NCBI GenBank assembly: GCA_011620585.1
Contig: WOYV01000040.1
Location: 1 to 64,000 of the forward strand
DNA length: 64,000 bases
DNA from: Draconibacterium sp.
GTDB taxonomy: Bacteria > Bacteroidota > Bacteroidia > Bacteroidales > Prolixibacteraceae
Direction: 5' to 3'
Of this stretch, positions 9,047 to 18,850 are shown one piece after another (position 1 is the stretch's first letter; each line of letters opens with the position of its first letter). The position numbers and the translations under genes are program-made. The notes under the pieces are model-generated. The model saw nothing but the letters and a program-made list of their open reading frames with translations. It did not search any database and was not told where the DNA came from.

Positions 9047-9184
9047 TCATAAACCAATCATTCTTGAAAAAAAATAGTCCGGATTAATCGTTCACTAAAA
9101 GCCCGTCATTAAGTTTTATTTTGAACGAATAATATCTTCAACCTCCATTAGGACTCATTTCACTAAATAATTTTTATTTACTGT

Positions 9185-9215
9185 TTTGAAATTTCGGCGA
9201 CTACAAGTAAGTTTA
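9185..9215 (+). promoter_or_regulatory. Probable promoter for the S9 peptidase gene
   Basis: TTTG at 9185-9188, a 19-bp spacer, then TAAGTTTA at 9208-9215; this matches TTTG-N19-TAnnTTTG except for the last base. It would give a leader of about 30 bases before the ATG at 9255. No other candidate stands out in the 208-bp gap. Confidence 0.45.
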
Positions 9216-9254
9216 GGCACTGAACAAATTTTTATTCTTTAAAAAACGAAAATC

Positions 9255-11348
9255 ATGAGAAGTCAGAAAACCGTAGCCCGTATTATACTAATCAGTTTGG
9301 CAGTAGTTTTAAGTATTGGTGCCCAAGCACAACAATGGATAAAAGACATGCCGGGTTACGACCAGTATCAAAAAGTATCACCCAAAATACGTAATTCGGT
9401 AAAACCCGGGCGGATTTCGGCCACGTGGTCCGACGACGGGAAAACATTTACCTACAATCAGGATGGAAAGAAATACGAATTCAATGTAAAAAATAAAAAG
9501 CTGGTCGAACTGGGCGAAGCCGATCCGGAAGAATCGCCAATGGTGCGTTACCGCAGGATGTACGCCAATCGCCCTGAACGCGGCAGACAATATACCGAAA
9601 CCAAATCGCCTGACGAAAATTGGATGGCACGCTATAAAAATGGGAATGTGTACATCAGCGATGCAGAAGGCAACAACGAATTTGCGGTTACAACCGAAGG
9701 ATCGGTTGAAAAAAGGATAACCTTTGGTACAGCCACCTGGGTTTACGGCGAAGAACTCGATCAGATTACCGCGATGTGGTGGTCGCCCGACAGCAAAAAA
9801 CTGGCTTTCTATTCGTTTGATATGAGCAAGGTGCGTAACTACTTTCTTCAATACGAACAAACCGAAATTTATGACTCGATGAACGTGGAAGCGTACACTA
9901 AAGTGGGCGCTGTTAACCCGGTGGTGGGCTTAATGGTTTACGATCGTGAAACAAAAAAAACAACCACAGTTGATGTACGCGATGGCTTGCCATTCGACAA
10001 CCTGGTAGTTGGGCATTATGTTTACGGCATCGAGTGGGCTCCCAACGGTAGCGAGTTACTTTTCCACCGCACCAACCGGAAGCAAGACATTATGGAACTT
10101 ACAGCAGCCGATCCTGCGAGCGGAAAATGCCGCGTGGTAGTGCGCGAAGAATGGCCGGCCAGTTTTGTGGAAAATTCGCCCGAGATGAAGTTTCTCGAAG
10201 ATGGACAACGTTTTATCTGGAACAGCGAACGCAACGGTTTTAAAAATTACTATTTGTTCGATCTGAAAAAAGGCTTGATCAACCCCTTAACCACACACGA
10301 ATTTGAAGTAGCCGGAATAGAAAAAGTGGATGAAAAAGCGGGCAACTTATATTATATGGCGCGCAGCGGCGATAATTATATGAAACTGCAGTTGCACCGG
10401 GTAAAATTGAACGGAAGCGATGACGTTCGTCTCACCGATCCGGCATATAACCACGCAGTACAACTTTCGCCCGATGCCAAATATTTTATAGATATAGCCG
10501 AAACGCACGATATCGCGCCTTTTAGTCGTTTAGTCGATGCAAAAGGAAAAGTTGTGGCCCCACTTGCCGAAAGCGATATGACGGACTTTAACGAACTCGG
10601 TTTGAAAAAGACCGAAATTTTTACTTACACCTCGGCAGATGGCGAAACCGAATTACACGGAATCCTTCACTTTCCAAGCAATTTCGACCCGTCAAAAAAA
10701 TACCCGGTAGTTTTATCAAATTATGGTGGCCCGGCAACCAATGGCGTTCGCGAAACATTTACAACACCAAACCCACTCACTGAATATGGATTTCTGGTGC
10801 TTAGCATCGACGGAAGAAATGCCGCATGGAAAGGCAAAAAAATGCTCGATAAATTGTACGGGAACATGACCATTGTTGAACAGGATGATTTTGCCGAAGG
10901 AATAAAATCGTTGTACAACCGTCCTTATGTTGATAAAAACAGGGTAGGTGTTTTTGGCACTTCGTATGGCGGAACTACGGCTGCTGCCTGCATCCTGCGC
11001 CACCCAGAAGTTTTCCAGGCCGCGGTAGCCAACTCGGGTGTGATGGACTGGCGAAACTACGACAACATTTACACCGAACGTTTTATGAACCTGCCCGAAA
11101 ACAACGAGAAAGGTTACGAAGCGGCAAAGCTGGCGAACTATGCCAATAACCTGGTTGGTAAACTTATGATTTATTATGGAACTGCAGATAATAATGTACA
11201 TCCTTCGAACTCTCTCCAGTTGATTCAGGCTTTGCAGGAAGCCGGTAAAAGTTTCGAAGTTCAGGTAGGCCCCGATCGCGGCCACACCGCAGTTAACACC
11301 GAACGCATGATGGAATTTTTTATTCAGAATCTGGTATTGAATAAATAA
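9255..11348 (+). CDS. Secreted dipeptidyl-peptidase IV-like S9 peptidase
   Basis: 697-residue serine exopeptidase that should release X-Pro/X-Ala dipeptides from peptides in the periplasm or outside the cell. Signal peptide: IILISLAVVLSIGAQAQ. Residues about 60-430 form the DPP IV beta-propeller; it includes WVYGEELDQ, the acidic pair region that binds the substrate amino terminus. The C-terminal alpha/beta-hydrolase domain has nucleophile S570 in GTSYGG, D645 in YYGTADNNV and H677 in PDRGHTA, by my count. Length is close to the roughly 720 residues usual for bacterial DPP IV. It stands alone; nothing ties it to the exporter or to the sugar cluster on either side. Confidence 0.93.
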   Translation: MRSQKTVARIILISLAVVLSIGAQAQQWIKDMPGYDQYQKVSPKIRNSVKPGRISATWSDDGKTFTYNQDGKKYEFNVKNKKLVELGEADPEESPMVRYRRMYANRPERGRQYTETKSPDENWMARYKNGNVYISDAEGNNEFAVTTEGSVEKRITFGTATWVYGEELDQITAMWWSPDSKKLAFYSFDMSKVRNYFLQYEQTEIYDSMNVEAYTKVGAVNPVVGLMVYDRETKKTTTVDVRDGLPFDNLVVGHYVYGIEWAPNGSELLFHRTNRKQDIMELTAADPASGKCRVVVREEWPASFVENSPEMKFLEDGQRFIWNSERNGFKNYYLFDLKKGLINPLTTHEFEVAGIEKVDEKAGNLYYMARSGDNYMKLQLHRVKLNGSDDVRLTDPAYNHAVQLSPDAKYFIDIAETHDIAPFSRLVDAKGKVVAPLAESDMTDFNELGLKKTEIFTYTSADGETELHGILHFPSNFDPSKKYPVVLSNYGGPATNGVRETFTTPNPLTEYGFLVLSIDGRNAAWKGKKMLDKLYGNMTIVEQDDFAEGIKSLYNRPYVDKNRVGVFGTSYGGTTAAACILRHPEVFQAAVANSGVMDWRNYDNIYTERFMNLPENNEKGYEAAKLANYANNLVGKLMIYYGTADNNVHPSNSLQLIQALQEAGKSFEVQVGPDRGHTAVNTERMMEFFIQNLVLNK

Positions 11349-11577
11349 AATGACTGTAAAAAAAACAGTAAAAATACATTACAAAATTTGCGGTTATCAT
11401 ATTCAGTATCTGCATTAAATAACTTATACAGTTCCGATAAGCTTTCCCCTACCGGCGTGATTCTGTTATCAAGCATGCGTTTTTTAACAAATAAAGCTAT
11501 TGTTCAAAAAATATTTTGTTTAGCTTTATCATCTGGTAATAGTGACAATAAGTAGTATCTAAACCGACAATCTAACC

Positions 11578-11900
11578 ATGTTAAAAATAACATTCGGCCC
11601 AAAACAAATTTTGCTTTTGCTGATACTGATCGTTTCATCGATGGGTATTACCTTGGCACAGCAGCCGGATGAGATCAGAATAAGCGGAAACTTCCGAAAT
11701 GTCCCACTGAGCGATTTTCTTCAAACTCTTGAAAAGACCTACGGAGTAAAGGTATTTTATAAGCTTTCGTGGGTCGATGATTATGTTATTAACAGCAATT
11801 TTAAAGGCGTTTACCAACCTGCAAAAAAGCGATAATGAAGCTCTTATCCACCAACGTTTGATCACAGTTTATAATCGTTTCGAAACCGTTGTCAATTTTA
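11578..11900 (+). pseudogene. STN-domain remnant (5' end of a TonB-dependent receptor-like gene)
   Basis: An 85-codon frame begins with a signal peptide (LLLLILIVSSMGITLAQQ) and a start of an STN domain (RNVPLSDFLQTLEKTYGVKVFY), then stops at 11835. From about 11805 the next reading frame continues with what looks like the rest of the same domain (TNLQKSDNEALIHQRLITVY), suggesting a frameshift. The remainder of any receptor is absent and GH31 begins at 11955. STN domains sit at the N-terminus of SusC/FecA-type receptors that signal through anti-sigma factors. It may alternatively be a genuine small STN protein; I favour decay. Confidence 0.5.
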
Positions 11901-11954
11901 TGGATGTCCCGCAATTCGAAAACAAACTATATAAATACCAAAAATTACCATCTC

Positions 11955-14792
11955 ATGAAGCATTTAATTTTTGTTTTACTTCTGGCTTTTGCAGCATTTT
12001 CCTGTTCGCAGAAGAACTGGGAAAAAGTGGGCCCCGATGTACTTATTTATCCGAAAAATCCGAAGGAAAAGGCAGCCAAAGCCATCCTCGTTTCTCCAAT
12101 CGACGAAGAGATTATTAAAGTTTCGGCCAGCGCCACAAAGGTATTCAGCCGCGAAGAAAGTCTGATCGTTTTACCAACAACAGGACCAGTTTCATTTGAG
12201 GTAACCGAAGAAGCCGATAAAGTGATTGTTTCAACTGCCAAAACCAAAGTAGAAATTTCGAAAGAAAGCGGAGAAGTGAATTTCTTCGATGCCGGTGGAA
12301 CGCCCATACTGCAAGGAAAAGAAGACGGCGGCACTATGTTCGAACCTATTTCTGTTGATGGGGTTAAAGGTTATTCAATGCAGCAGGTTTTTGAATCGTC
12401 GGAAGACGAAGCCTTGTACGGATTGGGGCAGCATCAGGCCAACGAAATGAATTACCGGGGGAAGAACGAAGAACTGTTTCAATACAATACCAAGGTATCC
12501 GTACCATTTATCGTTTCGACAAAAAATTATGGCTTATTGTGGGATAATTATTCGCTATCGCGTTTCGGCGATCCACGTCCATACGGACAAATCGATCAAC
12601 TTAAGCTTTACAATGTCGAAGGAAAAGAAGGAAGCCTGACTGCCACTTATGTCGATGACACTCAAAACGGTCACGTATTCACGGTAAGACAGGAATCAAC
12701 CATCGATTATGAAAATCTTGAAACCATCAGGAACTTTCCTGAAGGGTTTAATTTCGATCGTGCCAAAATTACCTGGGAAGGCAAAATTCAGGCAGAAGAA
12801 AGCGGTTTGTTTCACTTTCTGTTGTATTACGCAGGTTATACAAAAATATGGGTTGATGCTGATTTAAAAGCCGATAGATGGAGAACTGCATGGAATCCTT
12901 CGGTAGCTAAATTCCAGGTTGAAATGGAAGCCGGTCAGCAACACAACCTTAAACTCGAATGGTTTCCCGACGGTGGCGTTTCCTACATTGGGTTAAAAGT
13001 ACTTTCGCCTGTTCCTGCCGGGCAACAGGACGATATTTCGTTTTATTCCGAAATGGGCGATCAGATTAATTACTATTTTATGAAAGGCGGATCGATGGAT
13101 GATGTAATTTCGAGGTACCGCCAACTAACCGGGAAAGCACAGGTAATGCCCAAATGGGCCATGGGTTTCTGGCAAAGCCGCGAACGTTATAAAACCCAGG
13201 ACGAACTGCTAAGTACTTTAGCCGAATTCAGAAAAAGAAAGATTCCGATCGATAATATCGTTCTGGACTGGTCGTATTGGCCGGTTACACAATGGGGTAG
13301 TCACGATTTTGATTTAGCCCGCTTCCCCGATGCAGAAGAAATGATTAAAGAAGTACACGATGAACATGCCCAGATTATGATCTCGGTGTGGCCAAAATTC
13401 TATCTTGCGACCGAACATTACAACGAATTTAACAAACAAGGCTGGATGTATCAGCAGGCGATAAAAGATAGCATTCGCGACTGGATTTACCCGGGCTACA
13501 TTGGTTCGTTTTACGATGCTTACAGCGATGGCGCACGTAAGTTATTCTGGAAACAAATCAACGAAAAACTGTATTCAAAAGGGATTGACGCCTGGTGGCT
13601 CGACGCTACAGAACCCGATATTCTCTCGAATGCCAGTATCGAATACCGTAAACAACTGATGAACCCAACCGCCCTCGGTCCATCGACCAAATATTTTAAC
13701 GCGTTTGCACTGATGAATGCCAAAGGCATTTACGAAGGTCAGCGCGATAAAAACCCGGTCGACAGGGTATTTATCCTCACGCGTTCGGGTTTTGCCGGGA
13801 TGCAACGTTTTGGCACTACTACCTGGAGTGGCGATATTGGAACAACCTGGGGAGATATGAAAGCCCAGGTTCCGGCTGGGATCAATTTCTCGATGTCGGG
13901 GCTGCCCTACTGGACTATGGATATTGGTGGTTTCTGTGTTCAAAAGAAATTTGAAAGCGCAAAAGAAGGCAGTGAAGAAATGGAGGAATGGCGTGAGCTG
14001 AATACGCGCTGGTACCAGTTTGGAGCATTTGCACCGCTTTTCAGGGTGCATGGCCAGTTTCCGTTCCGCGAAATCTATAACCTGGCACCCGAAACACATC
14101 CTGCCTACAAATCGATGCTGTATTACAACAAACTCCGCTACCGTTTGATGCCTTATATTTACAGCATTACAGGAGCTGTTTATCATCATGATTACACAAT
14201 TATGCGTGGTTTGGCGATGGACTTCGGCAAAGATAAAAATGTGCTGAATATTGCCGATCAATATATGTTCGGCCCATCGCTAATGGTTTGTCCGGTTACC
14301 GAATACAAGGAACGCCAGCGCGAAGTGTATTTCCCAAATGATGGAGCCTGGTACAATTTATACACAGGAGAAATTATTGAGGGCGGACAAAAATTGAGTG
14401 TTGATGCTCCTTACGAAAGAATGCCGCTTTATGTACGCGAAGGATCAATCCTTCCTGCCGGCCCTGAAATTGAATATACCAACCAGAAACCCGATGCACC
14501 GATCGATATTTATGTATATACCGGAAAAGACGGAAGTTTTGAATTGTACGAAGACGAATCGACTAATTATAATTACGAAAAAGGTAAATTCAGTACCATC
14601 CGTTTTGAATATTCAGAAAAAGACAATACCCTGAATGTTCTTCCAAGAGAAGGCGAATTCGATGGAATGACCCAAAACCGCGAGTTCCGGGTTTACAAGC
14701 TTAGTCGCGGACAAGCTGTTCCATTCCTTTCGGGAAAAGGCTTTGTGGGTACTATTCAGTATAATGGTGAAAAAACGCAAATAGTTTTATAA
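11955..14792 (+). CDS. GH31 alpha-xylosidase/alpha-glucosidase lipoprotein with PA14 insert
   Basis: 945-residue exo-acting glycosidase. Start chosen at 11955, giving a lipoprotein signal (HLIFVLLLAFAAFSC); the 22 codons upstream belong to the preceding remnant. An N-terminal beta-sandwich domain is interrupted at about 235-355 by a PA14 domain, as in the xyloglucan alpha-xylosidase of Bacteroides ovatus. The (beta/alpha)8 barrel has catalytic nucleophile D550 in WWLDATEPD and acid/base D627 in TWSGDIGTTW. Beta-sandwich domains close the chain. Both catalytic residues and the PA14 insertion favour alpha-xylosidase, but alpha-glucosidase cannot be excluded. It is transcribed towards the leftward GH genes, from which two hairpins separate it. 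Confidence 0.9.
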   Translation: MKHLIFVLLLAFAAFSCSQKNWEKVGPDVLIYPKNPKEKAAKAILVSPIDEEIIKVSASATKVFSREESLIVLPTTGPVSFEVTEEADKVIVSTAKTKVEISKESGEVNFFDAGGTPILQGKEDGGTMFEPISVDGVKGYSMQQVFESSEDEALYGLGQHQANEMNYRGKNEELFQYNTKVSVPFIVSTKNYGLLWDNYSLSRFGDPRPYGQIDQLKLYNVEGKEGSLTATYVDDTQNGHVFTVRQESTIDYENLETIRNFPEGFNFDRAKITWEGKIQAEESGLFHFLLYYAGYTKIWVDADLKADRWRTAWNPSVAKFQVEMEAGQQHNLKLEWFPDGGVSYIGLKVLSPVPAGQQDDISFYSEMGDQINYYFMKGGSMDDVISRYRQLTGKAQVMPKWAMGFWQSRERYKTQDELLSTLAEFRKRKIPIDNIVLDWSYWPVTQWGSHDFDLARFPDAEEMIKEVHDEHAQIMISVWPKFYLATEHYNEFNKQGWMYQQAIKDSIRDWIYPGYIGSFYDAYSDGARKLFWKQINEKLYSKGIDAWWLDATEPDILSNASIEYRKQLMNPTALGPSTKYFNAFALMNAKGIYEGQRDKNPVDRVFILTRSGFAGMQRFGTTTWSGDIGTTWGDMKAQVPAGINFSMSGLPYWTMDIGGFCVQKKFESAKEGSEEMEEWRELNTRWYQFGAFAPLFRVHGQFPFREIYNLAPETHPAYKSMLYYNKLRYRLMPYIYSITGAVYHHDYTIMRGLAMDFGKDKNVLNIADQYMFGPSLMVCPVTEYKERQREVYFPNDGAWYNLYTGEIIEGGQKLSVDAPYERMPLYVREGSILPAGPEIEYTNQKPDAPIDIYVYTGKDGSFELYEDESTNYNYEKGKFSTIRFEYSEKDNTLNVLPREGEFDGMTQNREFRVYKLSRGQAVPFLSGKGFVGTIQYNGEKTQIVL

Positions 14793-14826
14793 TTGATTTA
14801 GTTAAGTAGTTTTATTTTGCGGGAAG

Positions 14827-14858
14827 AGTCGGAATGTTTATTCCGGCTTTTCTTTTTT
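14827..14858 (+). terminator. Intrinsic terminator after GH31
   Basis: AGTCGGAAT and ATTCCGGCT form a 9-bp stem (one G-U pair) with a short loop, followed by a T-rich run (TTTTCTTTTTT). It lies about 35 bp after the GH31 stop. Confidence 0.75.
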
Positions 14859-14909
14859 GTGCGAATTACTATCTTTCGAACATGCAGGTTTTAGCAGGGC
14901 CAAAAATAG

Positions 14910-14940
14910 AATTCTCCGACTGTTTCGCAATCGGAGAATT
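14910..14940 (-). terminator. Hairpin terminator at the end of the leftward GH operon
   Basis: AATTCTCCGA and TCGGAGAATT pair perfectly over 10 bp around an 11-base loop. On the minus strand the stem is followed by TCTATTTTTGG, a modest T run. It lies just after the GH2 stop at 14974, so it probably ends the leftward transcript. Confidence 0.6.
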
Positions 14941-14973
14941 TTGGATTTTGATTAAAAAAACTGTCCCTGCCAA

Positions 14974-16785
14974 CTATTTGCTTAATACCTTACAAATCTT
15001 CTGATTGATTTCGCGAACCCGTTCCATGTCGAGTTTTATCACTTTCCGGTCATAGGTCATCAAGCCATTTACTTCGCCTTCAACATCGGTTGTTTGAGTA
15101 TATACTGCTGCTGAAAATCCAGTTTGTGCCATTTTTAATAGCTGGTTGGCAAATTCCACATACTGATCGGTAACTTCTTTCGAACTTTTAAACTGTACAT
15201 ATCCCCAGTTTTGATCGGTTTTCCAAAGGTGCCCTTCAAGCGCCAGGCCAATTCCGCCGTATTCACCCAACACATTGGCACGGCTTCCGTCGAACAGATA
15301 CATTTCAGGGCCGGGATAATTGTGCAAATCGAGCATATCGCCCACATGATAAAAATTGCCGCCGCTGGCCGGATTTACCAACCTACTTGGATCATACGCT
15401 TTTGTCCATTCAGTAATTTCTTCGGTTTTAAATTGTCCCCAGGCCTCGTTAAACGGAACCCAGCAAACAATAGACGGATTAGATAGGTGTTCATCCATAA
15501 TCTCTTTCCACTCGTGACGGTAATTTTCTTCAGACTCAGGAGAACGTTTGAATTCCGTACCACTAAAATATTGGTGGTTTTGCCACTGTGGTGAATGATC
15601 GCCACTGGGCATATCCTGCCATACCAGGATTCCCAGCTGATCGCAGTGAGTGTACCAGCGTGCGGGTTCTACTTTCACGTGTTTACGGATCATGTTAAAA
15701 CCATAATCCTTTGTTTTTAGGATATCGAATTTCAAAGCCTCGTCAGTTGGAGCCGTATATAAACCATCGGGCCACCAGCCCTGGTCGAGCGGTCCAAACT
15801 CGAAGTAATCCCTGTTATTGAGTTGCAAACGAACAATACCATTTTCATCGCGTTTTGTCGAAATTTTCCGCATCGCAAAATAACTCTGTACTGCATCTAC
15901 TGTTTTCCCGGCACTAATCAGCTTTACTTCCATGTCATACAGGAAAGGCGACTCCGGGCTCCATAGTTTTGCTTCAGGAACAGCCAAATTAACCGATTCG
16001 CCGGGAACGGCTTTGCCTTCAGAAATGATATTTCCGTTATCTTTCAGAGTGACCTCGTAAACATCGCCCAAAGAGGTCCCGCAGGAAGCAACTTCCACTT
16101 TTAAACTGCCATAGTCAACATCGGGAACTGAATTGATTTTGGAAATGTATTTTTCATTTACCGGCTCCATCCAAACGGTTTGCCATATTCCGGTTACAGG
16201 AGTGTACCAAATTCCGCGTGGTTCGCTGGTTTGCTTTCCGCGGGGCTGAAATCCTTTATCCGAAGGGTCCCAGACTTTTACAACCAACCTTTGTCCTCCC
16301 GACTTTTCAAGAAAAGGGGTAATATCAAATGAAAAAGCATCATATCCCCCCTGGTGCGAACCTATTTTAATGTTGTTTACCCAAACATCTGTTTTCCAAT
16401 CTACTGCACCAAAATGCAGGATTACTTTCTTCCCTTTCCATGCCGGGGGAACAGAAAAACTTCGTTTGTACCAAAGCTCATTTTCTTCTCCCACACTTTT
16501 TTGAACACCCGACAGGCTTGATTCCACAGCAAAAGGGACGAGAATTTGTCCGTCGAAAATTTCAGGCTGACTTTTACCCGCACGGGTGATGGCGTAATCC
16601 CATAAACCATTCAGGTTTTGCCAGTCGCTACGGACCATTAAAGGTCGCGGATACCCGGGCAGGACATTGTTGACATCGACTTTTTCGGCCCACTGGGTTT
16701 TGATTTTATCGCCAGCCGGGCTCCACTGGGCAAAAGAATTTAAAGAAAAAAGTGTGATCAGTAAAATCAGGATCTTGGTCTTCAT
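14974..16785 (-). CDS. Glycoside hydrolase family 2 enzyme, secreted
   Basis: 603-residue GH2 enzyme, last gene of the leftward sugar operon. Signal peptide ILILLITLFSLNSFAQ. A jelly-roll sugar-binding domain (about 35-210), a short immunoglobulin-like domain (about 215-310) and a TIM barrel (about 320-600) follow the family order. E447 in VPFNEAWGQ fits the acid/base; E508 in VLGEYGG is the likely nucleophile. It lacks the extra C-terminal domains of LacZ, as in short periplasmic GH2 proteins from Bacteroidota. Specificity (beta-galactosidase, beta-glucuronidase, alpha-L-arabinopyranosidase and others) cannot be read from the sequence; its neighbours suggest side-chain trimming of a plant polysaccharide. 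It begins 29 bp after the upstream GH127-like gene. Confidence 0.85.
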   Translation of the reverse strand: MKTKILILLITLFSLNSFAQWSPAGDKIKTQWAEKVDVNNVLPGYPRPLMVRSDWQNLNGLWDYAITRAGKSQPEIFDGQILVPFAVESSLSGVQKSVGEENELWYKRSFSVPPAWKGKKVILHFGAVDWKTDVWVNNIKIGSHQGGYDAFSFDITPFLEKSGGQRLVVKVWDPSDKGFQPRGKQTSEPRGIWYTPVTGIWQTVWMEPVNEKYISKINSVPDVDYGSLKVEVASCGTSLGDVYEVTLKDNGNIISEGKAVPGESVNLAVPEAKLWSPESPFLYDMEVKLISAGKTVDAVQSYFAMRKISTKRDENGIVRLQLNNRDYFEFGPLDQGWWPDGLYTAPTDEALKFDILKTKDYGFNMIRKHVKVEPARWYTHCDQLGILVWQDMPSGDHSPQWQNHQYFSGTEFKRSPESEENYRHEWKEIMDEHLSNPSIVCWVPFNEAWGQFKTEEITEWTKAYDPSRLVNPASGGNFYHVGDMLDLHNYPGPEMYLFDGSRANVLGEYGGIGLALEGHLWKTDQNWGYVQFKSSKEVTDQYVEFANQLLKMAQTGFSAAVYTQTTDVEGEVNGLMTYDRKVIKLDMERVREINQKICKVLSK

Positions 16786-16814
16786 ATTTTCAGTATTAAT
16801 ATTTTAGTTTGAGT

Positions 16815-18827
16815 TTATTCCATTTTTTTATACACCGGAAATTCGGCAATCCGGAGCGTGGTGCAGCCATAAGGAATTAGCGTTATTTCTTCTTCATGAT
16901 CGTCCACATCGCGGTAAGGCCAGGCCGGTGAAGGTGTTTTCCCGGCCATGTTCCGGTCTTCTGTCCAAATCGGCATCCGGCGTCCTTTTGTTTTTACCGT
17001 TATTGGCGTATTTTCAAGATTCCAGGGATAAAACCCGACCTCATCAGCAACTTCAATCTGAAAATCAACCGTATTTACAGTCTGGTCCCAAATGGCATAA
17101 TTCCAGGGTGATTTTGGAAGCACCTCCCAATACGTATCATCGTATTCTTCTTTTTTTACTTCCTGCCACTCTTCCTCAATGCGTAAAGCATAAACAAGCG
17201 GCCCGCGTTCAACGCCCAGCGACATTTCGCTCCAGTAACTAAACCGGAAATCCATGCCCAGGTCCAATTCCACTTTATCTCCGGATTTCCATTCACGATC
17301 CAGCTTTACAATGCCATTCTCCGCTTTCAGATTTTGATCAGCACCATTTACTTTCAAACTGAACGATTTACACCATTCCGGAATTCTTAAATGAAACGGG
17401 AATTTAACCGCGTTATCGCTTTCAATGGTAAACTGAACCTGTTCTTTAAAAGGATAGCCGGTTTCTTCTGTAATCGTCACCTCTTCACCATTGGCCACTT
17501 TTGCGGTAACTTTTGTTGGTCCGTATACCAATGCAGCTAATCCGTTATCCGAAGTTGCATACCAGGTGTTCTGAACAAATTTTGGCCAGCCCTGGTGCAT
17601 ATTGCAGGTGCAACACGGATAACCGGTGGTAGTTCCAAAAACATTTCTCCCACGGCGGTCATTAAAGAAATTGCGCTCTGTATCGTCCACTTTTATCTGG
17701 TTCACCTGCTGGAAATACTGCCGGCGTGTGTAGTCATCATCAATCTGGGTTGGCAATACGTTATACGCTATTTTTTCCAGATAATCGGCGTAGTATACAT
17801 CGCCGGTAATCGGAATGATATTTTCAAAACAAAACATCATTTCAACTGCCGAACACAATTCAGAGCCCTGTGTAGGGTCGTTTCCATGAAGTTGCTCGTC
17901 GCCGCCATACATTCCGTTTACAAAGCCGTGTACTTCTTTGATGGATGCCAGTCCTTTTTTCACCGCCTCAAGATATTTCTCTTCAGGATGTTGCTGATAA
18001 TAAACAACCGGTTCTTTTAATCCCTGTGCTACATTTACACAATGCAAATCGGGCAGCGGGTTTAAACGCCGGATCATATTTCCTGAATAAACATCTGTCC
18101 AGTCGAAGGTTTGTTTATGTATGATTTCTGCCAAATCAAGTAAAAATTTATCTCCCGTAATATTGTACAACCAGTAAACCACAGCCAGGTTATCACCGCC
18201 TCTTCGGTTCGCCCAGAATGTAACATATCCCAATTCGTTTTCGGGAAGCATTTTCATCTGGTAACGAAAATAGTTTGTCATTAGCCTGATTATCCGTTCG
18301 TCCCCCGTAGCGCTGTAATATTGCTGCAACACTTTTAGCATCACCATTTTGGGCCACCAGTCGTTTCGCATTCCCTGTTGAGTGCCCGGAATGACCTCAT
18401 ATCCTTCAGGCAGCGGTCTCGGGCCAAAATAGCCGTCCTCCTGCTGATTTTGTATACTCCATTCGATCCATTTCTGAGCTTTGGCTTTCAGTTCATCATC
18501 ATCGAGCAAGTAGGCCAGCGGAACCAAACCATCCAGCCAGTAAGGGCCGCGTTCCCAGCCATCGCCGGTGCCGCCCAGCCAGCCGTTGTTATCGCCGCAA
18601 ACCAAAGCATAAACACTGTCGAGATGCCCTGTCAACCCATCGCGCTGACGTTGCAGCATTTCCTTTAGAAAACCTTCGGCATGAATAGCCCCGATTGGCA
18701 AAGCAGTGTAAGGTTGTGCTATCAGCGGCGACTGATTGGTAATGTAATAAGCGTTTCGTTTTTCTTTCGAAAAAACTGAAACCGAAATAACAGTAACAAG
18801 GACCAGGATAATCGTAATTCGTTTCAT
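16815..18827 (-). CDS. DUF1680 / GH127-like beta-L-arabinofuranosidase, secreted
   Basis: 670-residue protein with signal peptide IILVLVTVISVSVFS. An (alpha/alpha)6 barrel region contains repeated WP/GDNLAV/GSELC motifs, and beta-sandwich domains end in RGPLVYALRIEEEW, a family hallmark. E323 and C325 (GSELC) and the cysteine cluster C405-C406-x-C408 (GYPCCTCNMHQ) correspond to the zinc-bound Glu/Cys site of the founding GH127 enzyme HypBA1, in which one cysteine is the nucleophile. The CCTC arrangement differs from the CACCPSN of the paralogue at 19842, so this may belong to a related DUF1680 family rather than GH127 itself, and its sugar specificity may differ. Confidence 0.8.
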   Translation of the reverse strand: MKRITIILVLVTVISVSVFSKEKRNAYYITNQSPLIAQPYTALPIGAIHAEGFLKEMLQRQRDGLTGHLDSVYALVCGDNNGWLGGTGDGWERGPYWLDGLVPLAYLLDDDELKAKAQKWIEWSIQNQQEDGYFGPRPLPEGYEVIPGTQQGMRNDWWPKMVMLKVLQQYYSATGDERIIRLMTNYFRYQMKMLPENELGYVTFWANRRGGDNLAVVYWLYNITGDKFLLDLAEIIHKQTFDWTDVYSGNMIRRLNPLPDLHCVNVAQGLKEPVVYYQQHPEEKYLEAVKKGLASIKEVHGFVNGMYGGDEQLHGNDPTQGSELCSAVEMMFCFENIIPITGDVYYADYLEKIAYNVLPTQIDDDYTRRQYFQQVNQIKVDDTERNFFNDRRGRNVFGTTTGYPCCTCNMHQGWPKFVQNTWYATSDNGLAALVYGPTKVTAKVANGEEVTITEETGYPFKEQVQFTIESDNAVKFPFHLRIPEWCKSFSLKVNGADQNLKAENGIVKLDREWKSGDKVELDLGMDFRFSYWSEMSLGVERGPLVYALRIEEEWQEVKKEEYDDTYWEVLPKSPWNYAIWDQTVNTVDFQIEVADEVGFYPWNLENTPITVKTKGRRMPIWTEDRNMAGKTPSPAWPYRDVDDHEEEITLIPYGCTTLRIAEFPVYKKME

Positions 18828-18850
18828 AAGCTACGTTTTGGTTGTTTGAA

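Noticed and set aside
9378..9860. A 160-codon minus-strand frame inside the peptidase gene
   Set aside because: It is the mirror of a well-supported DPP IV gene and its product has no recognisable motif.
13575..14261. A 228-codon minus-strand frame inside GH31
   Set aside because: It lies opposite the catalytic barrel of GH31; the composition is that of an antisense shadow.
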